A stretch of DNA of 64,000 nt, taken from contig CAVOPA010000015.1 in NCBI GenBank assembly GCA_963697705.1, positions 62,001-126,000 on the forward strand. Direction: 5' to 3'. Below, piece after piece: positions 12,453 to 20,758 of this stretch (position 1 is the first letter of the stretch; each line of letters begins with the position of its first letter). The position numbers and the translations under genes are program-made. The notes below the pieces were generated by a model. It saw only the letters and a list, made by a program, of their open reading frames with translations. It did no database searches and had not been told where the DNA came from. Source of the DNA: CAVUCH01 sp963697705. Lineage in GTDB: Bacteria > Acidobacteriota > Vicinamibacteria > Vicinamibacterales > JAENWD01.

Positions 12453-12619
12453 CAACGCCTCCGATCCGAGTCGCGCGCGACGGCCTCGGGCAGCACCTTG
12501 AGGGCGACGTCGGGCCGCAGCCGTGTGCCGCGGGCCCGGTGGAATTCGCCCATGGCGCCAGCGCGAGGCGTGCCAATCACTTCGTACACGCCGAGACGCG
12601 TGCCGGGGGCGAGGGTCAT
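12449..12619 (-). pseudogene. Truncated Ser/Thr kinase N-lobe fragment
   Basis: A 56-codon frame reading MTLAPGTRLGVYEVIG, then AGAMGEFHRARGTRL and DVALKVLPEAVARD. This is the first third of a bacterial kinase N-lobe: glycine loop (degenerate, GAMGE) and the VALK lysine are recognisable. It stops before the C-helix. It lies in tandem directly upstream of the complete kinase, and its TGA overlaps that gene's GTG. There is no catalytic loop, so it cannot be active. It is best explained as the remnant of a tandem kinase duplication; a short translated leader coupling into the kinase is the alternative. Confidence 0.7.
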
Positions 12620-12630
12620 TCGATCCGCGA

Positions 12631-12636
12631 ATTATA
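12631..12636 (-). promoter_or_regulatory. Possible -10 element TATAAT upstream of the kinase genes
   Basis: A perfect TATAAT on the minus strand lies 11 bases before the ATG of the kinase fragment. No good -35 hexamer is seen 16-18 bases further upstream, so transcription starting here would give an almost leaderless message. Low support beyond the hexamer itself. Confidence 0.3.
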
Positions 12637-12637
12637 G

Positions 12638-12729
12638 CCGCGCTGTCGAATACAGGGTTCCCTCACCCATTCACGATCGGCGTCGATCGATCGGCTCGAC
12701 CGGCGAAGTTCGCGTCCCAGGGAGGACTA
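12638..12729 (+). repeat. Leader element, copy B, without a downstream gene
   Basis: This stretch aligns with the leader of the GYD gene (7625-7715), including the final GGAGGA. Here it points into the 3' end of an ADOP permease lying on the opposite strand, so it drives no visible gene. The only frame after it is a 22-codon antisense frame from GTG at 12733. It looks like a duplicated promoter-leader left after gene loss or rearrangement. Confidence 0.5.
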
Positions 12730-15361
12730 CTCGTGTTTGAGCGCCGACATCGGATCGACGCAGGCGGCCCGGTACGCCGGAATCGCAGCAACCGCGAGTG
12801 AGACCAGCAGCAGGAGTCCACCGGCGCCCGCATACGTCGCCGGGTCTCCCGCCCTCACGCCGAAAAGGAGCGACGACAAGAGACCCCGCACTGCGATTGC
12901 AGCGGCCAGTCCGATGGCCAGCCCGCCCAGCACGAGCATGAGGCCCTGGAACAGCACGACGCGGAACACGGTCTGGCGCGCCGCGCCGAGCGCCATCCGG
13001 ATGCCGATCTCCTGCGTTCGCTGATTGACGGTGTAGGCGATGACCCCGTAGATGCCGATGAACGCGAGCGTCGCGGCCAGCGCCGCGAAAGCCCCCACCA
13101 GCGACGCGTAGAGGCGCGGCCGGGCCAGCGAGTCGTCCACGTACTGTTCCATCGTCTTCACGGCGGACACCGCCTGCGTGCGATCGACATCGTGGATGGC
13201 ACGCTCGATTGCCGGTGCTGCCACCGACGGATCGCCTGCGGTGCGGACGATGAGGTTCGTGATGTAGCCGGGCGCCTGCGCGTGCAGAAGGAAGACTGTC
13301 GGTGCCGGCTGCGCGGTCAGGCCATTGTGACGGATGTCGTCCGACACTCCGATGATTTCGGCCCATGCCTGGTTCGGCCCGGCCACCAGCACGCGGCGGC
13401 CGGTAGCTTGGCGTCCGGGGAAGTACCGCCGCGCGAACGATCGGTTCACGACGACAACGCGAGGGCTGTCGGCGCGATCGCGTCGATCGAACGCGCGCCC
13501 CTGCAGAATCGGGATCCGCATCGCGTCGAAGAAGCGAGGGCTCACGAGCGAGCAGTCGGTCGGCAAGGCGCCGGATGGATCCCCGGGCGTTTGGCCTTCG
13601 AGCCAAAACCCCGTGCCGCACTGCATGCCGGCCAGCGGCAGGAACTGGATCGTGCTCGCCGCTCTCACGCCCGGAAGGGTAGTGATCCGCTCGAGGATCC
13701 GCTCGAGCAGTGCGACCCGCTCCGCCCCCGGCCGATCGCCCAGGAAGATGCGCATCGTCACCGTGCCGGACGGGTCGAATCCTGGATCGACGTGGGCGAG
13801 GGCGGTGAAGCTTCGCAGCAGCAGGCCAGCGCCGACGAGGAGCACCACAGAAAGGGCCACCTGCACGACGACCAGGCCGCGCCGCATCCGATGGTGGCGA
13901 CGATCCGCTGTCGTTCCGCGACTGCGCGAGGCGAGCGAGGCGTGGGGCTCGACCCGGCTTGCCTGCCAGGCGGGCACCAGGCCGAACACGAGCGCCGTCA
14001 AGGCCGCGAGTCCCATCGTGAAGGCCACGCTCGTCGCCTCCAGCCGGATGGGCTCGGTGCTGCCGACCGTCAGCACGCCGGCCGCCAGTGCCACCAACGC
14101 GCGCGTGGCCCAGGACGCGACGACAAGAGCAGCGAGGCCGCCGAGCGAGGCGAGCGTGAGGCTCTCGATCGTGAGTTGCCGCACGAGCCGCCCGCGACTG
14201 GCCCCGAGCGACACCCGCACGGCCAGCTCGGTCCGGCGTCCGAGCCCGCGCGCCATCAGCAAGCCTGCGAGGTTCACGCAGGCGATGAGGAGCACGGCCG
14301 CGACGACGCCCATGAGGAGCTGCAGCGCGTAGCGGCCGTCGGCCACGAGGTAGTCGTGGAGCGTCGAGACGAAGACCCCATATCCTTCGTCGAGCGGGTA
14401 GCGCCGCGCGAGCGCCGACGCGATGACCGCCATTTCCGACCGCGCCGCTGTCGAGGGAGATCCCGAGCTTCAACCGGCCGTAGCACTGGAAGGATCTCGA
14501 GCCGGTCGCGTCGGGCTTCGCAGGGTCGATCGGAAGCGGTGTGTAGATGTCGGGCTCTGACAGCCCGATTCGGAGGCCCGGCGGCGCGACACCCACGATC
14601 GTGAGGCCGGCGCCGCTTACCTCGAGCCGCTTGCCGAGCGCATGCGCATCGCCGCCGAACCTGCGCTGCCAGAACCCGTGGCCGAGCACCACCACGCCAC
14701 CGTCACCGCCTGGCCGTGTTTCGTCCGGAGTGAACGTCCGGCCCAGCGTGGGGCTGACACCGAACACGTGGAACAACTCCGACGTCGCCTGCACCTGGGC
14801 CACCTGTTCGGCGCCATCTGCACCGAGAACGTTCGCGGGGATGACCTGGACGAGCGCGAGCGCGTCGAACGCATGCGCGCGCGCCCGCCACTCGAGAAAG
14901 TTCAGCGGATGCACCGCAACCGTCACTGAGGACCCGAGCGCCTGCTCGCGGAGGACGACGAGCCGGACGGAGTCGGGGTATGGCAGCGGCCGGAGCAGGA
15001 CCGCGTTGACGAGGGTGAAGATGGTGGTGTTCGCGCCGATGCCGAGCGCGAGCGACAGGATCGCTACGGCAGTGAACCCGGGGCTCCTGCCGAGCGCGCG
15101 CAGCGCGTACCGTACGTCCTGGGCTGTGCTCTCGAGCAGGCGCAGGCCGCGAGCGTCGCGGCACTCCTCCTTGTGCTGCTGTACCCCGCCGAACGCCAGG
15201 CGTGCGGCACGAACGGCGTCGTCGGGCGCCATTCCGGCGGCGACGTTCAGCTCGATCTGCCGCTCGAGGTGGTACTGGAGCTCCTCGTCGAGATCTGCGT
15301 CGAGCTGGTTGGAGCGGAAGAGGGAGTGCAGCCGCATCCGGAGGAGGGTGAGTGCGCGCAT
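12727..15361 (-). CDS. ADOP-family ABC transporter permease, interrupted by a single-base frameshift
   Basis: Repaired length is 877 residues. The N-terminus (MRALTLLRMRLHSLF, DEELQYHLERQIE, AFGG) is the prefix domain typical of PadR-linked ADOP permeases. The first FtsX/MacB_PCD half follows up to FQCYGRLKLGISLDS near 14455. There the frame must shift: deleting one G near 14447-14452 joins LDS to ARSEMAVIASAL and the second half, which runs to MSALKHE. The ATG at 15361 has GGAGA at good spacing. The stop of PadR lies 41 bases upstream, so the two form one operon. Whether the frameshift is real or a sequence error is undecided; if real, the gene is dead. Confidence 0.88.
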
Positions 15362-15401
15362 GACGTCTTCTCCATGGGTCACGCGACCGGTTGGACCTGG
15401 T

Positions 15402-15731
15402 TCAGGCGGTGCGGACGATCAGGGAAATGGCCGACGATAGCCGTTCCCACTGGGCCGATTCCGTGGCGAGCGCCTTCCGTCCCGCCCGTGTGAGCGAGTA
15501 GTACTTCGCGCGGCGACCGTTGTCGCTCTCACCCCACGTCGACGTGATCCAGCCCTGGTGCTCCAGCTTGTGGAGCGCCGGGTAGAGCGAGCCCTGCCCT
15601 ACCTGCAGCACGTCGTTCGACATGAGCCGAATCCGTTGTGCGATGGCCCAGCCGTGCGTCGCTTCGTTCGCCAGCACTTTCAGGATCAGCAGGTCCAACG
15701 TGCCTTGCACCAGGTCGGTCGGTTTGCTCAC
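15402..15731 (-). CDS. PadR-family transcriptional regulator
   Basis: A 109-residue winged-helix repressor. The family pattern is clear: DLVQGTLDLLILKVL, THGWAIAQRI, VGQGSLYPALHKLEHQGWI and GRRAKYYSLTRAGRKAL, followed by a short C-terminal helix for dimerisation. The GTG start at 15731 is chosen because GGGGAGC lies just upstream; the frame remains open further upstream, across the operator, but without family sequence. It is the first gene of an operon with the ADOP permease. The palindrome at 15741-15793 overlaps its ribosome site, so autorepression is likely. Confidence 0.93.
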   Translation of the reverse strand: MSKPTDLVQGTLDLLILKVLANEATHGWAIAQRIRLMSNDVLQVGQGSLYPALHKLEHQGWITSTWGESDNGRRAKYYSLTRAGRKALATESAQWERLSSAISLIVRTA

Positions 15732-15740
15732 GAGGCAGCT

Positions 15741-15793
15741 CCCCTTGGTTACCGACAAGAAACATACACGCTCTCTTGTCGGTAATCAAGGGG
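15741..15793. promoter_or_regulatory. Palindromic operator of the PadR-ADOP operon
   Basis: Two 19-base arms, CCCCTTGGTTACCGACAAG at 15741-15759 and CTTGTCGGTAATCAAGGGG at 15775-15793, are inverted repeats with 18 of 19 positions matching, separated by 15 bases. The left arm contains the ribosome site of padR. PadR dimers bind such interrupted palindromes, and AT-rich bases between the arms could hold promoter elements. Assignment is inference from symmetry and position. Confidence 0.7.
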
Positions 15794-15939
15794 AGCCCCG
15801 GCGAGGCGCGGCGAGGCGCGGTGGCAGGTGGTGTCGTTTCGACGGTCGAGCAGCCCGAGCGAGGCCGTGACGGTAGACTCCGAGTCTCGTCAGACATCGA
15901 GATCCGATCGCGACTGATGCGCCTATCGGCTGGTGCCGG

Positions 15940-16527
15940 TCACCGCGTCTGGGCCAGGCTGTTCAGGGCCTCTGACGCGAGGCTTCTCAGGAGCTTGCCG
16001 GCTGCGGCCGCGAGATCGCCGGGGAACCCCGCCGACAGCTTCTCGGTGCCTCGCACGACGTGCGTGTGCACCACCCGTTCGGCGTTCGTGGCTCGCAGCT
16101 CGATGGCGCCCACGAGGCGCGGGCTCTCGGCTGACTCGACGTGCCACGCCAGGAGCGTCACGCCTACCGTGAGGGCGTTGCCGGAGTCGACGACGCGCAG
16201 GTCGGAACGCGACTCCAGCTCGAGGCGCAGAGCCGTTTCGAGGTAACGGTCCGGCGAGGACGACCAGCGCCAGACTGGATCCTCGGCCAGTTCACCGTCC
16301 GGCAGCTGGTGCAGGACGCGCCGGCCGATGTGTCCGCGTGACTGTGTTTCGAGCAGCCGGACGGGCGTGGCAGTCGTCGCGGTCGATCCCTGCGGCGGCG
16401 GTTCGACGATCTGCGGCTCGATCATGCGGCCCAGCTGCGCATCGGGGCGCCGCAATCTGCAGCCGGGCGCCCCGAGACAGGCGAGGGCGAGGAGCAGCAA
16501 CAATCGGGATCGGGTCAGGCGTCTCAT
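15940..16527 (-). CDS. ABC-type transport auxiliary lipoprotein (PqiC/MlaB-operon type)
   Basis: 195 residues with a lipoprotein signal peptide (LLLLALACLGAPGC; acylated Cys23). After a proline-rich linker comes a domain of the ABC_trans_aux / PqiC type: the strand YLETALRLELESRSDLRVVDSG and the closing helix DLAAAAGKLLRSLASEALNSLA fit it. It is the last gene of the MCE transport run. Its ATG overlaps the MlaD stop (ATGA), so the two are translationally coupled. It probably bridges the MCE complex to the outer membrane. Confidence 0.78.
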   Translation of the reverse strand: MRRLTRSRLLLLLALACLGAPGCRLRRPDAQLGRMIEPQIVEPPPQGSTATTATPVRLLETQSRGHIGRRVLHQLPDGELAEDPVWRWSSSPDRYLETALRLELESRSDLRVVDSGNALTVGVTLLAWHVESAESPRLVGAIELRATNAERVVHTHVVRGTEKLSAGFPGDLAAAAGKLLRSLASEALNSLAQTR

Positions 16528-17486
16528 CGGGGTTTCACTACAGAGGGTCGCGGACCGTACACCACCGATTCCGGCTGCTCTTCGAGCGCCCGGGCGAGCT
16601 CACGTATCTGCTGCAGGGAATCCCTGATCGCCGGAAGCGATCGCCGCAGGTCGTCGGCTGCGAGGCTCGTACGGTCCAGCGCATCACGCGCGGACTTGGT
16701 CGCGCCGGGAAGGTCGGCATTATTGATCGAGGCGCGCGTCTCATCCACCAGCGCGAGGAGCGTCCCGCCTGTGCCGATCAGCTTGTCCAGGTCGGTTGTC
16801 AGCTGCTCGAACTGCGTGCTCGTTGCCGCGAAGAACTTCCGTGAGTCGGCGCTCAACGCCGGCAGGTCGCTCTGCTGCACGATCCGCTCGACGTTGGTGA
16901 AGAACCGGTCGCTGCGATCCAGGCTCTCGGGAATCCTGAGCACGATCTCCCGGAGCGTCTGCAGCGTTTCCTCCGCGCGGTCCAGGACCTCGGGCAGGCG
17001 ATCCCGCGCCTTCGACAACGGCGAGGGCATCGACGCCACGTACGGCCGGCTCGGTTTGAACGGGAGTGCCATCGGCGGCGGAGGATTCCGGGGGAAGTCG
17101 AGCAGCACGTATGCTTCGCCGGTCACGGGGTTCCCGATCACCTGCGCTCGCATCTTCGGAAACACGGTCTCTGCGAGCTGCTTCTCGATGAGGGTGACGT
17201 TCGAGCCAATCGCCGCCAGACGGTCGCGATACACCTGGAAGGTGATCTCGATGGTGTTCCCGACGGGATCGGCGCGGATGTTGGACACGCGGCCAACCGG
17301 GACGCCGCGGTACCGCACCGCGCTCGAGATGTCGAGACCGTTCACGTTCTCGGTGGTGTAGGTGACCATCTCGATCACCTCGCGGCTTCGCATCCGCTGG
17401 ATGAAGAGCAGCGCCGTGGCGAGGATCACGACCAGTGCCACGACCACGAACAAGCCCAGGCGCGCGTAACTCCTCTCGACGGCCAT
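16524..17486 (-). CDS. MlaD family (MCE) lipid-transport protein
   Basis: A 320-residue protein with one N-terminal membrane anchor (about residues 9-29) followed by a single MCE domain near 35-120 (VRYRGVPVGRVSNIRADP, then GEAYVLLDF). The rest is a long helical region (about 150-310) rich in Leu and acidic/basic residues, as in proteins that form a tunnel through the periplasm. It lies 16 bases after the ATPase and overlaps the lipoprotein gene. It would bind lipid substrates between the inner-membrane permease and the outer membrane. Confidence 0.9.
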   Translation of the reverse strand: MAVERSYARLGLFVVVALVVILATALLFIQRMRSREVIEMVTYTTENVNGLDISSAVRYRGVPVGRVSNIRADPVGNTIEITFQVYRDRLAAIGSNVTLIEKQLAETVFPKMRAQVIGNPVTGEAYVLLDFPRNPPPPMALPFKPSRPYVASMPSPLSKARDRLPEVLDRAEETLQTLREIVLRIPESLDRSDRFFTNVERIVQQSDLPALSADSRKFFAATSTQFEQLTTDLDKLIGTGGTLLALVDETRASINNADLPGATKSARDALDRTSLAADDLRRSLPAIRDSLQQIRELARALEEQPESVVYGPRPSVVKPR

Positions 17487-17502
17487 CGGTCAGCCTCCCG
17501 AT

Positions 17503-18249
17503 TCACTGATGTGTCGACGAGCGGGTGAAAAAGCTGTGCACGAACGGAATCTCCGATTCGTCGCGCAGCAGCTTGGGGTCGCCTCGCGCCACGATGCCTT
17601 TCGCGACCTTGTCGAGGACGATGCAGCTCGTGGCCACGAGAAAGATACTCGGAAGCTCGTGCGTGACGATCACGATCGTGATGCCGAGATCCCGGCTGAG
17701 CGCGATGATGAGCTGATCGAGCTCGAAAGCCGAGATCGGGTCGAGGCCGGCGGACGGCTCGTCGAAGAACAGCAGATCGGGGTCGAGCATCAACGCGCGG
17801 GCAATCCCGGCGCGCTTCTTCATGCCGCCCGAGATCTCCCCCGGCAGGTGCTCGGCGAAGGGACCGAGGCCAACGAGATCGAGCTTCGCTTGCACGAGCT
17901 CTCGCGCCGTGACCCCGCGAATCGGCGTCCATGTGGTCAGCGGCAGCTCCAGGTTCTCCGCCAGCGTCATGGAGCTGAAGAGGGCGCCCGACTGGAAGAG
18001 GACGCCGAAAGGCGGCACGCCCTCGTAGCGGTGCGGCTCGCCCACGCCATCGATCTGGATACGGCCGGACATCGGCCGCTCGAGGCCGATCAGGTACCGC
18101 AACAGCGTGCTCTTCCCGCTTCCCGAGCCGCCGAGAATCGCGAACGTCGTGCCCCTCTCGACCTCGAAGTTGACGTGCTCCATGAGCACGCGCGTTCCCC
18201 AGCCGATTCGCAGGTCCTCGACGACGATGTGTGGAGTGGGCTGCGGCAT
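17503..18249 (-). CDS. MlaF-type ABC transporter ATP-binding protein
   Basis: A 248-residue ATPase of the Mla/MCE branch. It has Walker A GGSGSGKST (40-48), signature ISGGMKKRAGIARAL, Walker B LLFFDEPSAGLDP and switch VTHEL. SGGMKKR in place of the common SGGQ/SGGE is characteristic of MlaF and related MCE ATPases. The ATG at 18249 lies right after the permease stop (18252). It powers the permease encoded upstream. Confidence 0.93.
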   Translation of the reverse strand: MPQPTPHIVVEDLRIGWGTRVLMEHVNFEVERGTTFAILGGSGSGKSTLLRYLIGLERPMSGRIQIDGVGEPHRYEGVPPFGVLFQSGALFSSMTLAENLELPLTTWTPIRGVTARELVQAKLDLVGLGPFAEHLPGEISGGMKKRAGIARALMLDPDLLFFDEPSAGLDPISAFELDQLIIALSRDLGITIVIVTHELPSIFLVATSCIVLDKVAKGIVARGDPKLLRDESEIPFVHSFFTRSSTHQ

Positions 18250-18251
18250 GC

Positions 18252-19376
18252 TCAGATACCGAGCACCACGGAGAAGAACGTGAACAGGGCGCTGATGACG
18301 ATGACGGAGAAGATGGCCAGCACGACGGCGGTCGTCGTGCGGGCGCCGACCGCGGCGGCCCCGCCCCGCGTGGCCAGTCCCTGGCCGCAGGCGATCACGC
18401 CCACCGCGAGCGCCAGAAACGGGCTCTTCACCAGGCCCACGAGGAAGTGGCTCGCCGTAATGGCCTCCATCGTCCCCGTCACGTAGGCGCGCGGCGTCAT
18501 GGCGGTGATGGTCGTCGTGGCCAGGAGACCGCCGACGAGCGCCAGCACGTCGCCCACCCAGGTCAGGATCGGCACGACCGCGACGAGCGCGAGGCACCGG
18601 GGCAGGACCAGCCACCTCACCGGGTCGAACCCCATGGACCACAAGGCGTCGATCTCCTCCGACACCTTCATCGTCGCGATCTCCGACGCGAGCCCGGCGC
18701 CGGATCGGCCGGCCACGACGATCGCCGTGACGAGCGGCCCCAGCTCGCGGAACTGCGCGACGACCACGAGCTCGGGCACGTAGACGATGGCGCCGAAGCG
18801 TCCGAGCTGCGCCACGCCGAGAAAGCCGATGATGAGACCGACCAGCAGGTTGGCAGCGCCCGTGACCGGCAGCGCATCGGCACCGATCTCCTGCAGCAGC
18901 CGCGGGAGCGAGCGCCAGTCGACCGACCGTGGCGAGGCGATCGCCCCTGGCACCGCGAAGGCGCAGCGCCCGATGAACTCGAGGGCACCGCGGACCGTGG
19001 CGGGCACCTCTGCAGCCGCGGCGCCAATCCGGGGCAGCATTCCCTTCAAGCGGCCGGGGGCCACCGGCCGCTCCGCCCTGGCTTTGAGGTAGACGGCGAC
19101 CAGTCGCTCCGCCTGCGGGTTGCGGTCCCGCACCAGGCGCGTGCGGCGGCCGGCGGCATCCAGCCGGTACAGGAATCGGGCGAGCAGCGCCGCGCCGCTG
19201 CCGTCGATGCGGTCGAGATGCACGAGGTCGACGTCGACCGGGTGGCCTTCGGCGAGCCGCGGCTCGACGTCCTCCACGGCACGGTGTACCGCCATCGCGT
19301 GGGCCAGGTCGAACGTACCGGCTGGCATCACGCGTATCCGGTCGCCGTCTCGCTCGACACGGATGTCAACGCTCAT
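18252..19376 (-). CDS. MlaE-family permease with N-terminal STAS domain
   Basis: 374 residues. The first about 95 residues look like a STAS domain (VMPAGTFDLAHAMAVHRAVEDV, then VDLVHLDRIDGSGAALLARFL), the fold of MlaB. The rest is a MlaE permease with GAANLLVGLIIGFLGVAQL, the EFRELGPLVTAIVVAGRSGAGLASEIATMK-type coupling segment (here QFRELGPLVTAIVVAGRSG), and five to six membrane helices. MlaB is therefore fused to MlaE instead of being a separate gene, which also explains why no separate STAS gene is present. The start lies three bases after the SYLF gene. Confidence 0.9.
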   Translation of the reverse strand: MSVDIRVERDGDRIRVMPAGTFDLAHAMAVHRAVEDVEPRLAEGHPVDVDLVHLDRIDGSGAALLARFLYRLDAAGRRTRLVRDRNPQAERLVAVYLKARAERPVAPGRLKGMLPRIGAAAAEVPATVRGALEFIGRCAFAVPGAIASPRSVDWRSLPRLLQEIGADALPVTGAANLLVGLIIGFLGVAQLGRFGAIVYVPELVVVAQFRELGPLVTAIVVAGRSGAGLASEIATMKVSEEIDALWSMGFDPVRWLVLPRCLALVAVVPILTWVGDVLALVGGLLATTTITAMTPRAYVTGTMEAITASHFLVGLVKSPFLALAVGVIACGQGLATRGGAAAVGARTTTAVVLAIFSVIVISALFTFFSVVLGI

Positions 19377-19379
19377 GCA

Positions 19380-19943
19380 CTACTTCGGGGTGATCTTCGT
19401 GATCTTGTTCCCCTGGATGCCGAGGCCGGCCATCAGCCCCTTCTGTCCGAAGACGAACGCGACGATGTCCTCCTTGATGGTGTTGGTCGTGGTGGTCTTC
19501 GCCATGCCCTCGTCTGCCAGCACGATGCTCGGGCCGACGCCAACTTCGAAACCCTTGGCGCTGTCGAGTTCAGTGAGGGCTTTTTCGTTCATGAAGAACA
19601 TCGCGTAGCCGTAAGTCTGGCCCCCGGCCTGCAGCCCGAAGGACGCCCCGGTCGTCTTGTAGTAGGCGGCCGCGGTTCCTTTCTTCAACAGCGTCCCCTC
19701 GCCATACTGGCCGCCGACCCCGAGGCCAGCCTTCGTGACCTTCGGGAACACGAGGATCGCGTGTGCGCTCCCCGCGGCGGCCTTCGCCAGCGGCACGCTC
19801 GACGTCAGTTGCTGCAACGCCGCCTTCGAGTCCGCGGCGAGCTCGGCCGCAGCCGTCTTTCCCTTGTCCTGGGCCAGCGATGGATGGGGTGCACAGATCA
19901 GTGCGGTGCCCACGAGCATGCCTGTCAACCACGTTGCTTTCAT
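19380..19943 (-). CDS. SYLF domain lipid-binding protein (YSC84-related)
   Basis: A 187-residue exported protein with a signal peptide (cleaved after SLAQ, about residue 25). The SYLF/Ysc84 domain is clear: AILVFPKVTKAGLGVGGQYGEGTLL, AAYYKTTGASFGLQAGGQTYGYAMFFMNEKAL, and FEVGVGPSIVLADEG. The family binds phosphoinositides in eukaryotes; bacterial members are periplasmic and poorly known. AGGAG precedes the ATG. It ends three bases before the STAS-MlaE gene, so it is co-transcribed with the lipid transporter and may present or buffer lipids. Confidence 0.9.
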   Translation of the reverse strand: MKATWLTGMLVGTALICAPHPSLAQDKGKTAAAELAADSKAALQQLTSSVPLAKAAAGSAHAILVFPKVTKAGLGVGGQYGEGTLLKKGTAAAYYKTTGASFGLQAGGQTYGYAMFFMNEKALTELDSAKGFEVGVGPSIVLADEGMAKTTTTNTIKEDIVAFVFGQKGLMAGLGIQGNKITKITPK

Positions 19944-20005
19944 CGTCGCGCTCCTTTGTGTCGTGCGTGCTGCTGTTCCTGTTCGTCGGTGTGCTGGGTG
20001 CTGTC

Positions 20006-20665
20006 TCACAATCCCGTTCGCGTGGCGGACGCGCCGTTGATGGCGGCCGCAGCAGCGGGCCTGGGCGTGCCAGGTTCCTGTTCGGGCTCTCGCATCGCGG
20101 CCACGAGCTCTCGCGAGCCCGCGCCCCATCGGGAGATCGATCGGATAGCCTGCGTGAAGGGGACGTCGAGCGGATGCACCCGTTCCCGCTCGAGGATGTA
20201 GACGGCCCCGGCCAGCGGCGTCGGTACCGACGGCACGAACACCGTGAACCGCCCGTCGCTGACCTCCTCGATGATGAAGCCGGGGACGAGCGCGTCCTCG
20301 ATTTCGATGAGTGCCGGCTGCCACGCGTTCTCCTCGCCGTCTCCGGCCAACCGCTGCGTGAGGCTGCGCAGCAGGCCGTACCCCGGAAGCCTCTCGAAGA
20401 ACACGCGCTCGAGACGTTCTCGCAATGCCCGCCCTCCGCGGGTTCGCACCGCGAGCCCGACTCCGAAGCAGACGACCAGCACCAGCAAGAGGGAGAAGAG
20501 TCCCTCTGCCGGCAGCCAGTCGGGCACCAGCGCGGCGAACGGCCGCACCAGCTTCGCGGCCGACTGCATGCCTTTGAGGAGCAGCAGAATCGCCAGGTAG
20601 ACTGGCACCACGATGAACACGCCGCCAACCACCGTGCTCGTCACGAACTCGCGCGCGAACTTCAT
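20006..20665 (-). CDS. DUF502 family membrane protein
   Basis: A 219-residue inner-membrane protein. Two N-terminal membrane helices (VVGGVFIVVPVYLAILLLL and GLFSLLLVLVVCFGVGLAV) flank a short loop. The family's core follows: ERVFFERLPGYGLLRSLTQRL, then EEVSDGRFTVFVPSVPTPLAGAVYI. The ATG at 20665 has GGGAGG at good spacing; an in-frame start at 20710 lacks one. It sits between DUF481 and SYLF genes in the same orientation, so an envelope role is likely. Molecular function unknown. Confidence 0.88.
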   Translation of the reverse strand: MKFAREFVTSTVVGGVFIVVPVYLAILLLLKGMQSAAKLVRPFAALVPDWLPAEGLFSLLLVLVVCFGVGLAVRTRGGRALRERLERVFFERLPGYGLLRSLTQRLAGDGEENAWQPALIEIEDALVPGFIIEEVSDGRFTVFVPSVPTPLAGAVYILERERVHPLDVPFTQAIRSISRWGAGSRELVAAMREPEQEPGTPRPAAAAAINGASATRTGL

Positions 20666-20758
20666 CGCCGGAGCCTCCCTGGATTCGCGAACCGCCGCGC
20701 ATGTCAGCACGCGCGGAGACGAACGCTCCCCGCTCGAGTCCTCGACGCGCTGGGCGCC

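Noticed and set aside
12733..12801. A 22-codon frame after the orphan leader element
   Set aside because: It lies wholly inside the ADOP coding end on the other strand and has no family sequence.
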